A DNA stretch of 64,000 bases from Variovorax sp. IB41 (GTDB lineage: Bacteria; Pseudomonadota; Gammaproteobacteria; Burkholderiales; Burkholderiaceae_C): assembly GCF_016405905.1 (NCBI RefSeq), contig NZ_JAEFCB010000001.1:372001-436000 (forward strand), given 5' to 3'. Below are positions 1 to 8,970 of the stretch, piece by piece. The translations under genes were made by a program, and so were the position numbers. The stretch's first letter is position 1. The number at the start of each line of letters is the position of its first letter. Below the pieces are notes generated by a model that was given only the letters and a program-made list of their open reading frames with translations, made no database searches and was not told where the DNA came from.

Positions 1-317
1 CGAAGATGCCGCCGATCGAAGACCAGCTGCCGATGCTGCGTGCGCTCTGGCCCGGCCCGCTGGTGTGCCGCTGGAACCTGCACCGCCGCCACGGCCGCTT
101 CGGTTATGAGGATGCGGAAAAACTCTACGGCCCGTTCGACAAGATCGTGGACCCCGATCCCGAGACGCGCGCGGCGCTTGCCAAGGTGATCGCCGGCACC
201 ACGCGCGCCGGCCAGAACGCCTTCGTCACCGTGAGCAACAACGCCGAGGGCTGCGCCCCGCTCACGATCGCTTCGCTCGCGCGGGACATCGTCGACCTGC
301 AATCGCGGCCGGGGTAG
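1..317 (+). CDS. DUF72 (YecE-like) protein, C-terminal part
   Basis: The reading frame is open to the left edge, so this is the 3' part of a gene; the ATG at position 6 is probably internal. About 104 residues are visible. The W-x-L-H-R-R segment and the late segment V-T-V-S-N-N-A-E-G-x-A-P resemble the C-terminal end of DUF72/YecE proteins, a TIM-barrel family of about 250-300 residues with no firmly established reaction. It ends in TAG 54 bp before the next gene on the same strand. Family assignment rests on motif memory from a fragment. Confidence 0.65.
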   Translation, partial: KMPPIEDQLPMLRALWPGPLVCRWNLHRRHGRFGYEDAEKLYGPFDKIVDPDPETRAALAKVIAGTTRAGQNAFVTVSNNAEGCAPLTIASLARDIVDLQSRPG

Positions 318-371
318 ACAGGAAATCCTATTCACGTAGCATGACCGCGACGCCCCACAGGAACACCGGTC

Positions 372-896
372 ATGAGCTCCCTGTCACTGCTTCGCACCCT
401 CTTCGGCTACCGCGCCTGGGCCAACGACGAGCTGCTCGAAAAGCTGGAAGGCTTCGATCCGGAACGCCACCAGGATGCGCGCCACGACGCCATCCGGCTG
501 ATGAACCACTGCCACGTGGTGGACCAGATCTTCGCGGCGCACCTCACCGGCAGGCCGCACGGTTTCGCAGCCGACAACACGCCCGACACGCCCACGCTGC
601 AAGCGCTTCGCGGCTCGGTTGCCGCACTCGACCGCTGGTACCTCGGCTACGTGGAAACCGTGACACCGGAACAGCTTGCCGAATCCGTGCCCTTCTCCTT
701 CACCGATGGCGACAAGGGCTTCATGACGCGCGAAGAAATGCTGGCCCACGTCGTCACCCATGGCGGCTACCACCGCGGCGAGATCGGGCGGCTCATGCGG
801 CAGCATGCCGTCGGCCTGCCGTGGGACACCTTTGCGGTGTACCTGCACAGCACCGATCCTGCTCGCCGGATGCAGGGTCAGCTGCAGGCCGCGTAA
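372..896 (+). CDS. DinB-fold putative metal-dependent protein
   Basis: A 174-residue protein with the layout of the DinB/YfiT four-helix bundle family. The three expected metal ligands are visible as His48 in the second helix and the pair His130 and His134 (H-G-G-Y-H) in the third. Family members include bacillithiol and mycothiol S-transferases, but most are uncharacterised, so no substrate is proposed. The early R-x-W-A-N segment is typical. The gene ends three bases before the stop of the convergent RidA gene, so the two transcripts must collide or share a terminator. Confidence 0.85.
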   Translation: MSSLSLLRTLFGYRAWANDELLEKLEGFDPERHQDARHDAIRLMNHCHVVDQIFAAHLTGRPHGFAADNTPDTPTLQALRGSVAALDRWYLGYVETVTPEQLAESVPFSFTDGDKGFMTREEMLAHVVTHGGYHRGEIGRLMRQHAVGLPWDTFAVYLHSTDPARRMQGQLQAA

Positions 897-899
897 GGC

Positions 900-1394
900 T
901 CAGGCCTTCTCGCCCTTGGCCGCGACCGTCATCTCCAGCTCGACGCTCGCGTTCTTCGGCAGCTGATACACACCGACCGCCGTGCGCACATGCACGCCGG
1001 CATCGCCGAAGACGCGGTGCAGCAGATCGGACGCCGCATCGGCCACTTCGCTCTGCTGCGTGAAATCGGCTGTGCACTGGATGAAGACGCCCACGCGCAG
1101 CACCTTCTCTACGCCATCGAGCGAGGCGAGTTCGCGGCGCAGCAGCGTGAGGCAGCGCAGCGCGCAGATCTGCGCGGCCTCGCGCGCCTTCTCCAGCGAC
1201 ACCGCATCGCCCACGCGGCCGGTCACGACCACCGTGGTGCCCACGCGCGGCACCTGCCCGCTGGTATAGAGCGTGCGGCCGTCGCGCACGATGGGCACGT
1301 AGTGCCCGCCCGCAAGCATCTCGCCCGCGAAGCTGTGGCCGAGCTCGGCGGCAATCTGGTCGGCAATCTGGTCTCGGCTTTGCGCTGTCGTCAT
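900..1394 (-). CDS. RidA (YjgF/YER057c) family protein
   Basis: A 164-residue member of the RidA superfamily, trimeric proteins that hydrolyse reactive enamine/imine intermediates produced by PLP enzymes. The G-x-x-L-Y-T-S-G-Q-V core and the late R-T-A-V-G-V block with the substrate-binding Arg are present. Longer in-frame starts exist, but ATG at 1394 gives the family length; the residues before it are low-complexity and unlike RidA. Clustering with a PLP aminotransferase and an aldolase on the same strand suggests a small catabolic unit in which RidA removes imine by-products; that is inference. It may be a RidA paralogue rather than RidA itself. Confidence 0.85.
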   Translation of the reverse strand: MTTAQSRDQIADQIAAELGHSFAGEMLAGGHYVPIVRDGRTLYTSGQVPRVGTTVVVTGRVGDAVSLEKAREAAQICALRCLTLLRRELASLDGVEKVLRVGVFIQCTADFTQQSEVADAASDLLHRVFGDAGVHVRTAVGVYQLPKNASVELEMTVAAKGEKA

Positions 1395-1498
1395 ATGTGT
1401 TCCATGAAACGGAGGGCCATTGTCGCCAACCGCGTGCGGGGAAAACAGATACAGATCGCGTGGACCGGAGGCGGAACAGATGGCCGGCCCGCCCGGCG

Positions 1499-2197
1499 CT
1501 ACAGCGTCTCGCCGGCCTTGAGCACACCCGCGTTGCGCAGCGCGGCGTCCAGCCACTTGGCGGCCGTGTTCCCGTTCTTGATGGCCTCGATGCGCGCGGC
1601 TTCGTCGTCGACTTTCTGCACCGCGGCCTGAAGCAGCGCCTCCACTTTCTCCCGCTCGACGATCACCACGCCATCGGCATCGCCCACGACGAGATCGCCG
1701 GGGCGAACGGTCACGCCGCCCACCGAGACCGGATGACCGATCCGCCCCGACGCCAGCTTCGTCGGACCGTTGGGATTGGTGCCGACCGAGAAGACCGGAA
1801 AGTCCATCTCGTCGATCTCGGCGCTGTCGCGCACCGCGCCGTCGATCACCACGCCGGCGATGCCGACCTGCCGGCAGGCGTTCATCATGATCGTGCCCAT
1901 GAGCGCAGCGCTCCGGTCCCCCTTGCCATCGATCACCAGCACGTCGCCGGGCCTGGCCAGCGCGATGGCCGCGTGGATCATCAGGTTGTCGCCCGGCCGC
2001 ACCTCGACCGTGAGCGCGCTGCCGGCCAGCTTCATCCGGTGCCGCAGCGCCGTTATGCGGCCGTGCAGCGCACCGCGGCGGCCCGCGACGTCGGCAAGGA
2101 TGGCCGGCTGGAAGGCCGAGGCCTGCCGGACCAGGTCAGAGGAGACGCGCTCGAAGTCGCGAACGATGTCGCGAGCGATGTCGGGTTGGGGGTTCAT
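1499..2197 (-). CDS. RraA-like / 4-hydroxy-4-methyl-2-oxoglutarate aldolase family protein
   Basis: A 232-residue RraA-fold protein. The G-D-V-L-V-I-D-G-K-G-D segment and the V-I-D-G-A-V-R-D motif, which supplies the metal and substrate ligands, match HMG/CHA aldolases. These class II pyruvate aldolases cleave the last intermediates of protocatechuate or gallate meta-cleavage; relatives act as RNase E inhibitors or decarboxylases. An alternative ATG at 2215 would overlap the upstream stop as ATGA, but the ATG at 2197 has a purine-rich GAGAAAGAGA stretch before it and the better-conserved N-terminus. It lies directly downstream of a Bug receptor, suggesting uptake and breakdown of an organic acid. 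Substrate unknown. Confidence 0.85.
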   Translation of the reverse strand: MNPQPDIARDIVRDFERVSSDLVRQASAFQPAILADVAGRRGALHGRITALRHRMKLAGSALTVEVRPGDNLMIHAAIALARPGDVLVIDGKGDRSAALMGTIMMNACRQVGIAGVVIDGAVRDSAEIDEMDFPVFSVGTNPNGPTKLASGRIGHPVSVGGVTVRPGDLVVGDADGVVIVEREKVEALLQAAVQKVDDEAARIEAIKNGNTAAKWLDAALRNAGVLKAGETL

Positions 2198-2211
2198 CGT
2201 CTGTCTCTTTC

Positions 2212-3198
2212 TCATTCGGCTTTCACGTCGGCGTCCTTCACCACGCGGCCCCACTTGCGCTTGTCCGCGGCCAGGAAGGCGCGGAACTGCTCGGGGGTGC
2301 TTCCCACCGGCTCCAGGCCGTCGGCGGCCAGCCGCCTGGCGATCTCGGGCATCGCGAGCACCTTGGCGACTTCGCGCTGGATGCGCTCGACCACCGCCGG
2401 CGGCGTGTTCTTCGCCGCGCAGATGCCGGCCCAGGTCACTGGCTCGAAGTCGGGCACGCCGGCCTCCGTCACGGTCGGGATGTCGGGAAAGGCGGCCAGC
2501 CGGCGCGGGCTGGCCACCGCCAGCGCGCGCAGCTTGCCGGCGCGTGCGTACTGCATCGAGCTCACGGGCTGGTCGAAGATCATCGAGACCTGGCCCGCGA
2601 TGAGGTCCGTCATCGCCTGGCCGGTGCCCTTGTAGGCCACGTGAACGATGTCGATGCCGGCACGGCTCCTTAGCATTTCGCCCGCGAGGTGCCCACCGGT
2701 GCCCGTGCCCGAAGAGGCGAAGTTGATCTCGCCCGGCTTCTGCTTCGCGTAGGCGACGAGCTCCTTCACGCTCTTGACCGGCAGCGTCGTGTTCACCAGC
2801 AGCATGTAGGGCGCATTGACGACCTGGGTGACCGGTGCGATGTCCTTCTCGGAATCGAAGGGCATGCTTTTCAGGATGTGCGGCTGGATCGACAAGGTGC
2901 CTGTGGTGCACATCAGCAGCGTGTGCCCGTCCGCGGGCGCAGCGAGCATGGCCGACGCCGCGATGTTGCCGCCGGCGCCGGGGCGGTTCTCGATCAGGAC
3001 CGGCTGCCCGAGCCCTTCGGCCAGCTTCGGCGCGATCAGGCGCGCGACCACGTCGTTGGAGCCGCCGGGTGAGAAGCCCACGAGGATCTTCACGGGCTTC
3101 GATGGAAAGGCATCGGGGCCTTGCGCCCGGGCGTCGCCCAGCCAGACGGTGCCCGCGGCAAGGGCCGGCAGCAGTTTCAGAAGGGATCGGAGTTTCAT
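2212..3198 (-). CDS. Bug-family periplasmic substrate-binding protein (TctC-like)
   Basis: A 328-residue secreted receptor of the tripartite tricarboxylate transporter type. Residues 1-25 form a signal peptide ending A-R-A-Q. The mature protein has the P-x-K-P-V-K-I-L-V-G-F-x-P-G-G block, the E-N-R-P-G-A-G-G loop near residue 72 and the late P-E-Q-F-R-A-F segment, all typical of Bug proteins, which bind carboxylates or small aromatics. No TctA/TctB membrane genes lie nearby, as is usual for orphan Bug proteins in Comamonadaceae and Bordetella. Its start overlaps the aminotransferase stop by four bases (ATGA), so the two are probably translationally coupled. Confidence 0.93.
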   Translation of the reverse strand: MKLRSLLKLLPALAAGTVWLGDARAQGPDAFPSKPVKILVGFSPGGSNDVVARLIAPKLAEGLGQPVLIENRPGAGGNIAASAMLAAPADGHTLLMCTTGTLSIQPHILKSMPFDSEKDIAPVTQVVNAPYMLLVNTTLPVKSVKELVAYAKQKPGEINFASSGTGTGGHLAGEMLRSRAGIDIVHVAYKGTGQAMTDLIAGQVSMIFDQPVSSMQYARAGKLRALAVASPRRLAAFPDIPTVTEAGVPDFEPVTWAGICAAKNTPPAVVERIQREVAKVLAMPEIARRLAADGLEPVGSTPEQFRAFLAADKRKWGRVVKDADVKAE

Positions 3199-4424
3199 TG
3201 CGGTTCCTGGTGGATGACGGGGCCCGAGAGTTCGTCGCGCCCACGCGCAACGCGGCGGCAACCCTCCAGCAGTTGCTCGGTGCTTGCGGCAAACGAGAGG
3301 CGGAAATGCGTGGGCACGCCGTAGGCGCTGCCCTGCAGTGCCGCGAGGTTCTGCGCATCGAGCAGGTGCATCACCCAGTCGTCGCAGGTCTGGATCGCAA
3401 CGCCCTGCGGCGTGCGAAGACCGAACAGCGCGCTGCACGAAGCGAAGACGTAGAACGCCCCATCGGGCACCGCGCACTCGATGCCGTCGATGGCATTGAG
3501 CGCCGCCACCACCGTGTCGCGCCGCTGCGCGTATTCGCGCCGGTTCGCCGCAATGCTCTCTTGCGGGCCCGTGAGCGCCGCGACGGCCGCCGCCTGCGCG
3601 ATCGAGTTGGGCCCCGAGGTGCTCTGTGACTGCAGCTTGACCATCGCCTTGATGAGCGCCGACGGTCCCGCGCCGTAGCCGATGCGCCAACCGGTCATCG
3701 CGTAGGCCTTGGACACGCCGTTCACCGTCAGCGTGCGGTCCTTGAGATCGGGGGCCACCTGGGCCATGGTGGCGAATTCGGCGTCGCCATAGATGAGGTG
3801 CTCGTAGATGTCGTCGGTGAGGATCCAGACATGCGGATGCCGGCGCAGCACCTCGGCCAGTGCCGCCAACTCCGCCCGCGTGTAGGTCGCGCCGCTCGGG
3901 TTGTTCGGCGAGTTCAGCATCAGCCAACGCGTCCTGCCGGTGATGGCGCGGTCGAGGTCCGCCGGCTGCAGCTTGAAGCCCATGGCCGCCGGGCAATCGA
4001 CGCAGACCGGAACGCCGCCGGCCAGCAGCGCGATGTCCGGGTAGGACACCCAGTACGGCGCCGGCACGATCACCTCGTCGCCGGCCGCGACCGTGCACAT
4101 GAGCGCGTTGAAGATCACCTGCTTGGCACCGGTGCCGACGATGATTTCATTGGATGCATAGGCCAGCCCGTTCTCGCCGAGGAACTTGCCGGCGATGGCC
4201 TCCTTCAGCGCCGGCGTGCCGCCCACGTCGGTGTAGCGGGTCTGGCCGGCCGCCATGGCACGGATGGCCGCTTCCTTGATGTGTGCGGGCGTCTCGAAGT
4301 CGGGCTCGCCGGCCGTGAGGCTGAGGATGTCCCGGCCGGTCGCGCGCAGTTCGCGCGCCCTCTGGCCCGCCATGGAGCTGGGGGACGGTTTGATTCGGTT
4401 CAGGCGTGGTGCGATGTGAAGCAT
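3195..4424 (-). CDS. Class I/II PLP aminotransferase (aspartate aminotransferase-like)
   Basis: A 409-residue fold-type I aminotransferase. Visible signatures are the L-T-A-G-E-P-D-F segment near residue 36, N-S-P-N-N-P-S-G at 171-178, D-D-I-Y-E near 204-208, and Lys239 in V-S-K-A-Y-A-M-T-G-W-R, which should form the Schiff base with PLP. A start 31 codons upstream is possible, but ATG 4424 begins at the conserved L-x-x-R-L-N-R-I-K-P-S segment of this subgroup. It heads a three-gene unit with the Bug receptor and the RraA-like aldolase. The amino donor cannot be read from the sequence; aspartate is a default guess. Confidence 0.92.
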   Translation of the reverse strand: MLHIAPRLNRIKPSPSSMAGQRARELRATGRDILSLTAGEPDFETPAHIKEAAIRAMAAGQTRYTDVGGTPALKEAIAGKFLGENGLAYASNEIIVGTGAKQVIFNALMCTVAAGDEVIVPAPYWVSYPDIALLAGGVPVCVDCPAAMGFKLQPADLDRAITGRTRWLMLNSPNNPSGATYTRAELAALAEVLRRHPHVWILTDDIYEHLIYGDAEFATMAQVAPDLKDRTLTVNGVSKAYAMTGWRIGYGAGPSALIKAMVKLQSQSTSGPNSIAQAAAVAALTGPQESIAANRREYAQRRDTVVAALNAIDGIECAVPDGAFYVFASCSALFGLRTPQGVAIQTCDDWVMHLLDAQNLAALQGSAYGVPTHFRLSFAASTEQLLEGCRRVARGRDELSGPVIHQEPQ

Positions 4425-4525
4425 GCACGCAGTATCGAAGTCCGTTTGCCGCGGGACAAACGAGAAATCCGCTGGACGGGCCATTCCTTTTTTTCGTGCG
4501 TGGTCAGGGGCGTACATTCCGCCGG
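4425..4525. promoter_or_regulatory. Divergent intergenic region with LysR-type palindrome
   Basis: This 101-bp gap separates the divergent aminotransferase and LysR genes. It holds the perfect 6-bp inverted repeat CGTTTG (4443-4448) / CAAACG (4457-4462) with an 8-bp spacer, which contains a T-N11-A core, the classic LysR-type recognition layout. It is therefore the likely site at which the neighbouring LysR protein controls itself and the three-gene operon. No clean -35/-10 pair is obvious. Confidence 0.5.
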
Positions 4526-5512
4526 ATGAACTTCACCTTCAAGCAGCTGGAGGCCTTTCTCTTCAGCGTCAGGCTCCAGAGCTTCAGTGCCGCGGCCGTG
4601 AAGCTGCACACCACGCAATCGGCAATTTCCAAGCGCCTGGCGGAACTGGAAGAGTCGCTGGGCGGACCTCTTCTGCACCGCACCTCGCACGGCCTGGAGC
4701 TGACCCAGGTCGGCCGCGAATTGCTGCCGCTCGCGGAAGAGGCCCAGCGCCTCTGGCAGCGCATCGCGCACGACATCAGCGTCGACAAGACGCTGCGCGG
4801 CACCTTCCGCGTCGGCGTGACCGAGCTCATCGCGATGACCTGGCTCACGCGCCTGATCCAGCTGCTGCAGAAGCTCCACCCCCAGGTGACGATCGAGCCC
4901 GTGGTGGACGCGGGGCTCACGCTCTTCGAGCGCCTGGAAGCCAGCAAGCTCGACCTGGCCATCATGCCCGGCACCTTCTGGGGCCAGGCCTTCGAATCGG
5001 TCAAGGTCACGCAGGTCGAGCAGGTCTGGATCGCGAGCCCGCGCCTGCAGATTCCCGCCCGCGCGCTCAAGCCGCACGAGTTTGCCGACTACCCGGTGAT
5101 CGAGCAGCCCGCGGGCGCCTCGAAGAACCGGTTCTACGAAGCCTGGCGCGCGGAGCACGGCTTTCGCTTCGGCAAGGTCATGCTGACGAACAGCACCACG
5201 GTCCTGCGCGAACTGACGATCAGCGGCTTCGGCCTGAGCCAGCAGGCGCTCGACTATGTGCGGCCCGACATCCGAAGCGGGCTGCTGCGCGTCGTGAAGA
5301 GCGATCCCATGCCGCCGCCGCTGGTCTACAGCGCCGTCTACCGGCGCGACAACGCGAGCCCCGCGCTGGCGCGCATCGTCGAGCTGGCCGTCAAGACCTG
5401 CGACTTCACCTTGCGGGCCAGCCAGCACGACGTGGCGCCGGCACGCTCGCCCCAACGATCGCGCGTGCCGCGGCGGGTCACGAAGAAGGCCGTCAGAAAG
5501 ACACGCAGATAG
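4526..5512 (+). CDS. LysR-family transcriptional regulator
   Basis: A 328-residue LysR-type regulator. Residues 1-60 form the winged helix-turn-helix (F-x-x-F-S-A-A-A-V-K-L-H-T-T-Q-S-A-I-S-K-R); the remainder is the periplasmic-binding-like effector domain. The C-terminus carries a 25-residue basic tail rich in Arg and Lys that is not part of the usual fold. In-frame sequence extends upstream, but ATG 4526 begins at the conserved M-N-F-T-F-K-Q-L-E-A-F. Its position divergent from the aminotransferase/Bug/aldolase operon makes that operon the expected target, probably with the transported acid or a breakdown product as co-inducer. Confidence 0.93.
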   Translation: MNFTFKQLEAFLFSVRLQSFSAAAVKLHTTQSAISKRLAELEESLGGPLLHRTSHGLELTQVGRELLPLAEEAQRLWQRIAHDISVDKTLRGTFRVGVTELIAMTWLTRLIQLLQKLHPQVTIEPVVDAGLTLFERLEASKLDLAIMPGTFWGQAFESVKVTQVEQVWIASPRLQIPARALKPHEFADYPVIEQPAGASKNRFYEAWRAEHGFRFGKVMLTNSTTVLRELTISGFGLSQQALDYVRPDIRSGLLRVVKSDPMPPPLVYSAVYRRDNASPALARIVELAVKTCDFTLRASQHDVAPARSPQRSRVPRRVTKKAVRKTRR

Positions 5513-5530
5513 GGCTGCCGTGCGGGGTGC

Positions 5531-5851
5531 CTAGGCCTCGAACGCCAGGAACACCCGCCCGCCCTCGATCTTCACCGGATAGCTGCGCAGGTCTTCGGTG
5601 AGCGGCGCGCACATCGCCTTGCCCGTGCGCACATCGAAGCGCCCCTGGTGCAGCGGGCACTCGATCTCGTGCCCTTCGAGAAACCCGTCGCACAGCCGCG
5701 CATGGCCGTGCGTGCAGATGTTGTCGGTCGCGTGGATGCCGTCCCCGGTGCCGTAGAGCGCGATGTCGCGGCCCTGCACCTCGATGCCCACCACGTCGTC
5801 GGCGGGAACGTCGTCGACCGCCGCGGCGTCGATCCATGTCATCGTGCTCAT
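5531..5851 (-). CDS. Rieske [2Fe-2S] ferredoxin of a ring hydroxylase (NagAb-like)
   Basis: A 106-residue soluble Rieske ferredoxin with Cys46-x-His48 and Cys65-x2-His68, the C-x-H-x16-C-x2-H pattern of naphthalene- and salicylate-oxygenase ferredoxins. Its role is to carry single electrons from the flavoprotein reductase to the terminal oxygenase. It is the last gene of the leftward hydroxylase operon, separated from the oxygenase subunits by a chorismate-mutase-like gene and a Bug receptor. It ends 18 bp from the convergent LysR stop. Confidence 0.93.
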   Translation of the reverse strand: MSTMTWIDAAAVDDVPADDVVGIEVQGRDIALYGTGDGIHATDNICTHGHARLCDGFLEGHEIECPLHQGRFDVRTGKAMCAPLTEDLRSYPVKIEGGRVFLAFEA

Positions 5852-5871
5852 GTGTTTTTTTCCTTCGCTTG

Positions 5872-6831
5872 TCAGTTGTCGGGCTTGAGGCCGGCGCGCT
5901 GGATCACAGGCTTCCAGCGCACCAGCTCCTCGCCCATGAACTTGGCCAGTGCTTCGGGCGTGCTGCCCACGGGATCGAAGTACGCGGTCTGCAGGCGCTT
6001 GACCGTCTCGGGGTCCTTCAGCACCACGGCGATCTCGCGGCTCATGCGCTGCACCACGTCATTGGGCGTGCCCTTGGGCGCCATGTACGCGAACCACGGC
6101 ACGGCCTGGATGTCGGGCAGGCCCGATTCGCGCAGCGTGGGCAGCTCGGGCAAGAGGGCCGAGCGTTCGGCCGACGTCACGGCCAGCGCCTTCAACCGGC
6201 CGGCCTTGGCCTGCGGCATCACGGTGACGGGCGGCAGGCACGCGTACTGCACATCGCCCTGGATGATCGCGGTCACCGCCTGCCCCGACGACGCATACGG
6301 AATGTGCACCGCGAACGAATTGGTCCTGAGCTTGATGAGCTCCACGCCCAGGTGCGAGATCGAGCCGTTGCCCGTCGAGGCGAAGTTGAACTTGCCCGGG
6401 TTCTGCTTCATCGCCGCGAGCCAGCCCTTGACCGAATCGACGTTCATCGCATTGGAGACCGCGCACACGTTGGGCGTGGTCGCCGCGAGCGACACCGGCA
6501 CGAGGTCCTTGAACGGGTCGTACGGCAGGTTCTTGTAGAGCACCGTGTTGTAGACCAGCGGCGCATTCACCGAGAGCAAAAAGGTGTAGCCATCGGGCTG
6601 CGACTTGCTCGCCTGGTCGGTGCCGGTGTTGCCGCCCGCGCCGGGCTTGTTGTCGACGATGAGCGGCTGGCCGATGCGCGCCGCGAGCTTGTCGTTGACG
6701 ATGCGCGCGAGGATGTCGGGCGACGAGCCGGCCGCGAACGGCACGACGATGCGCACCGGGCGCTGCGGCCAGTCCTGCGCGTGGGCAGCGGCGACCACGG
6801 CCACGATGGTGAAAACAACGGCGCGCTTCAT
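5872..6831 (-). CDS. Bug-family periplasmic substrate-binding protein
   Basis: A 319-residue receptor with a signal peptide ([12 protein letters not shown], cleaved near A-H-A-Q). It shows the [15 protein letters not shown] block, the D-N-K-P-G-A-G-G loop near residue 60, and P-V-G-S-T-P-E-A near the end. The ATG overlaps the upstream stop as ATGA, so it is an integral part of the hydroxylase operon and probably binds the aromatic acid or a related compound. No TctA/TctB partner is present in the window. It is clearly diverged from the Bug protein at 2212-3198. Confidence 0.92.
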   Translation of the reverse strand: MKRAVVFTIVAVVAAAHAQDWPQRPVRIVVPFAAGSSPDILARIVNDKLAARIGQPLIVDNKPGAGGNTGTDQASKSQPDGYTFLLSVNAPLVYNTVLYKNLPYDPFKDLVPVSLAATTPNVCAVSNAMNVDSVKGWLAAMKQNPGKFNFASTGNGSISHLGVELIKLRTNSFAVHIPYASSGQAVTAIIQGDVQYACLPPVTVMPQAKAGRLKALAVTSAERSALLPELPTLRESGLPDIQAVPWFAYMAPKGTPNDVVQRMSREIAVVLKDPETVKRLQTAYFDPVGSTPEALAKFMGEELVRWKPVIQRAGLKPDN

Positions 6832-7196
6832 GGCTTCGCCTCCACATCGACCATGCCCTGATGGTCCCGTTGTTCGCGTGCGATGAAGCCCGCAATCAGC
6901 GCGCGGTACGACGCCTCGACCACCTCGGGATACGCACCCTCCTTCTCGGCCAGCGCCCGCACCTTGTCGATCACCTCCTGCTGGCGCTGCGGCGCCGACA
7001 CCTGGAAGGCATCGCGCTTGAAGCGCGCCGCGTCCTTCACATAGCGGCCGCGCTCGGCCAGCAGCGCGACGATCTGGCGGTCGAGGCGGTCGATGTTCTC
7101 GCGCACCTCGGCGAGGTTGTTGCACAGCGGCCGGTAGGCCGGATCGGTGAAGCGGCGCAGCGGCGCGCCGTGTGTCTCGGGTTCTTTTTCTTGCAT
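6828..7196 (-). CDS. Chorismate mutase / isochorismate-pyruvate lyase-like protein (AroQ fold)
   Basis: A 122-residue all-helical AroQ-class protein. Aligned without gaps to PchB of Pseudomonas (recalled sequence), Arg32, Arg49 and Lys60 sit at PchB Arg14, Arg31 and Lys42, while Glu108 replaces Gln90, as a Glu does in yeast chorismate mutase. PchB makes salicylate from isochorismate; ordinary AroQ enzymes make prephenate. It has an 18-residue N-terminal extension over PchB. Placement between the small oxygenase subunit (3 bp away) and the Bug gene (4-bp overlap) ties it to aromatic-acid metabolism. Which reaction it performs cannot be decided here. Confidence 0.8.
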   Translation of the reverse strand: MQEKEPETHGAPLRRFTDPAYRPLCNNLAEVRENIDRLDRQIVALLAERGRYVKDAARFKRDAFQVSAPQRQQEVIDKVRALAEKEGAYPEVVEASYRALIAGFIAREQRDHQGMVDVEAKP

Positions 7197-7199
7197 GGC

Positions 7200-7685
7200 T
7201 CAGAGGGGGTAGATGATGGAGTTCGGGATCATTTCGCTGTCGAACACGCACAGGCGCGAGGCGAACTTCAGGCCTTCGGGCGTGGGCACGACCTTGTCGA
7301 TGTAGCGGCCGACGTTGAACACGGTCGAGGGGCCGTCGAGCTTCGTGCGAAACACCGCATAGTTGGCTTCGCTGTGGATCGCGCCGTCGTCATCGACCTT
7401 GTGCACCACCGGCAGGCCGACCACATGCCGCTGGTAATACGGGTCATGGAACAGCGTCTCCTGGATGCCGTACACGCGGTCTTCGAGCATGCCCCGGCTC
7501 TCGAACGAGAGCGTCGCCAGCGGCAGGTTGCGCTCGTGGTTCTCGCGCGGCTGCAGGCGATAGCTGCATTGCTCGATGAAGAACGCGGGCCACAAATCCC
7601 ATTGGCCCGAATCGACCGCATGCGCATAGGCCGCATAGAGGCCGGCCAGTTCGAGGTAGGCGTCGGCGTCGAGCTTCTTCGTCAT
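7200..7685 (-). CDS. Ring-hydroxylating oxygenase small (beta) subunit, NagH-like
   Basis: A 161-residue protein of the SnoaL-like, NTF2-fold beta-subunit family that packs against the alpha subunit of aromatic-ring hydroxylases. The [17 protein letters not shown] segment near residues 20-36 and the [11 protein letters not shown] segment are typical. Its ATG overlaps the large-subunit stop by four bases (ATGA), fitting one-to-one translation of the two chains. The subunit is structural; it has no cofactor ligands. Confidence 0.9.
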   Translation of the reverse strand: MTKKLDADAYLELAGLYAAYAHAVDSGQWDLWPAFFIEQCSYRLQPRENHERNLPLATLSFESRGMLEDRVYGIQETLFHDPYYQRHVVGLPVVHKVDDDGAIHSEANYAVFRTKLDGPSTVFNVGRYIDKVVPTPEGLKFASRLCVFDSEMIPNSIIYPL

Positions 7686-8941
7686 GCCGCCTCCATCACT
7701 TCGCGCCAGTAGCGGTACATGCCGCGGATCAGCGTCTCGGTCACCATGTGGTCGGTGTTCTCGACCTCGCGCCCGCCCAACTCCGCCAGCGTGCGGTGAT
7801 AGGGCTTCTGCTCGAAGCCCTGCTGCGAGAACTCGATCACCTCGCCGTCGTCGGCCGAGACGAAGCCGGCCGGGCCGAACAGGTTGGCCTGGCGCAGGCG
7901 GCGCTGCGTCATCTCCCCGGTGTCGTCCTCGAAGCCGAAATGCGTCCACACGAAATCGAAGGCGTCGTGCCCGACCGGCTGGATGTGCCGCGTGGACACG
8001 CTGTTGACCTGCTGCTGAAGAATCAGGCTCGGGAACAGCGTCATCATCACCGCCGTCGGCCCGCCCCACCAGGGCTCGGGCACGATATCGAGAAAGCGCG
8101 GATCCTTCAGCTGCATGCTCTCCTTGAAGCTGGACACCTGTGTCACCTGCGCGGCCTTGCCCGCGTTGCCGCGCGTGGAAATCATCGCGGCATGGCGGCT
8201 GCGCGCGTCCATCTTCAACTCCGACTTGTTGTCGGCGCGCCAGAGCCCGAAGGTCACGAACCAGGTGTGCAGGAGACCTGGGTGGTACGGGTCCTTGATG
8301 TTCTCCTGCATGAGCTTCCAGTTGCCCGGAATGCGCTGGCGGCTGTAGCCGAGGATGGTGAGCTTGCGCCCGTCGAAGAGGCGATCGAAGTAGTGAAGGA
8401 TGTCGGGCCCGAGGAATTCCTCGAACGACTCGACCTCATGGTCGAACGACGCGAACACCACGCCGCCGCGCGAGGCCACCTTGAGCTTGTTCAGGCCGTG
8501 GTCCTCGGTCTTGAAGTCCGCGGGCATGCCGCCGTGGACCTTGCCGTCCTGCTTCACGCCGCGGCGGAACGGCACGCCCTGCAGGTCGCCCTTGAGCGTG
8601 TAGTTCCACTGGTGGTAGGGGCAGACGAATTCCTTCCTGTTGCCATGGCGCTCGCGGCAGAACTGCATGCCGCGGTGCGCGCAGACGTTCTCGAAGACGT
8701 GAATCGCGCCTTCCTCGTCGCGCGACATCACGACCGAGCGCTCGCCAATCGCCGTGCGCTTGAAGTCGCCCGGGTTCGGAATCTCGGCCTCCAGGCCGAC
8801 GTAGCACCAGTGCTTCTCGTAGAAGAAGCGCTGCAGCTCTTTCTTGTGCAGCGCCTCGTCGGTGTAGGCCATGAAAGGGATGCGGCTGGTCTTGTCGCTC
8901 TCCCAATGCAGCTCGATGGGGAACACAGGTGGCGTGGTCAT
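7682..8941 (-). CDS. Ring-hydroxylating oxygenase large (alpha) subunit, salicylate 5-hydroxylase type (NagG-like)
   Basis: A 419-residue alpha subunit. The N-terminal Rieske domain has Cys87-x-His89 and Cys107-x2-His110. The catalytic domain has Asp216, His219 and His224 in the D-P-Y-H-P-G-L-L-H segment, giving the electron-bridging Asp and two ligands of the mononuclear iron. Long stretches such as [17 protein letters not shown] and [16 protein letters not shown] match my recollection of NagG from Ralstonia, which hydroxylates salicylate to gentisate. Gene order (reductase, large, small, ferredoxin) is also that of nagAaGHAb. Related anthranilate or benzoate hydroxylases cannot be excluded. 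Confidence 0.93.
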   Translation of the reverse strand: MTTPPVFPIELHWESDKTSRIPFMAYTDEALHKKELQRFFYEKHWCYVGLEAEIPNPGDFKRTAIGERSVVMSRDEEGAIHVFENVCAHRGMQFCRERHGNRKEFVCPYHQWNYTLKGDLQGVPFRRGVKQDGKVHGGMPADFKTEDHGLNKLKVASRGGVVFASFDHEVESFEEFLGPDILHYFDRLFDGRKLTILGYSRQRIPGNWKLMQENIKDPYHPGLLHTWFVTFGLWRADNKSELKMDARSRHAAMISTRGNAGKAAQVTQVSSFKESMQLKDPRFLDIVPEPWWGGPTAVMMTLFPSLILQQQVNSVSTRHIQPVGHDAFDFVWTHFGFEDDTGEMTQRRLRQANLFGPAGFVSADDGEVIEFSQQGFEQKPYHRTLAELGGREVENTDHMVTETLIRGMYRYWREVMEAA

Positions 8942-8970
8942 CGCGGGTCTCCTTTTTTCTTCAGCGTTCT

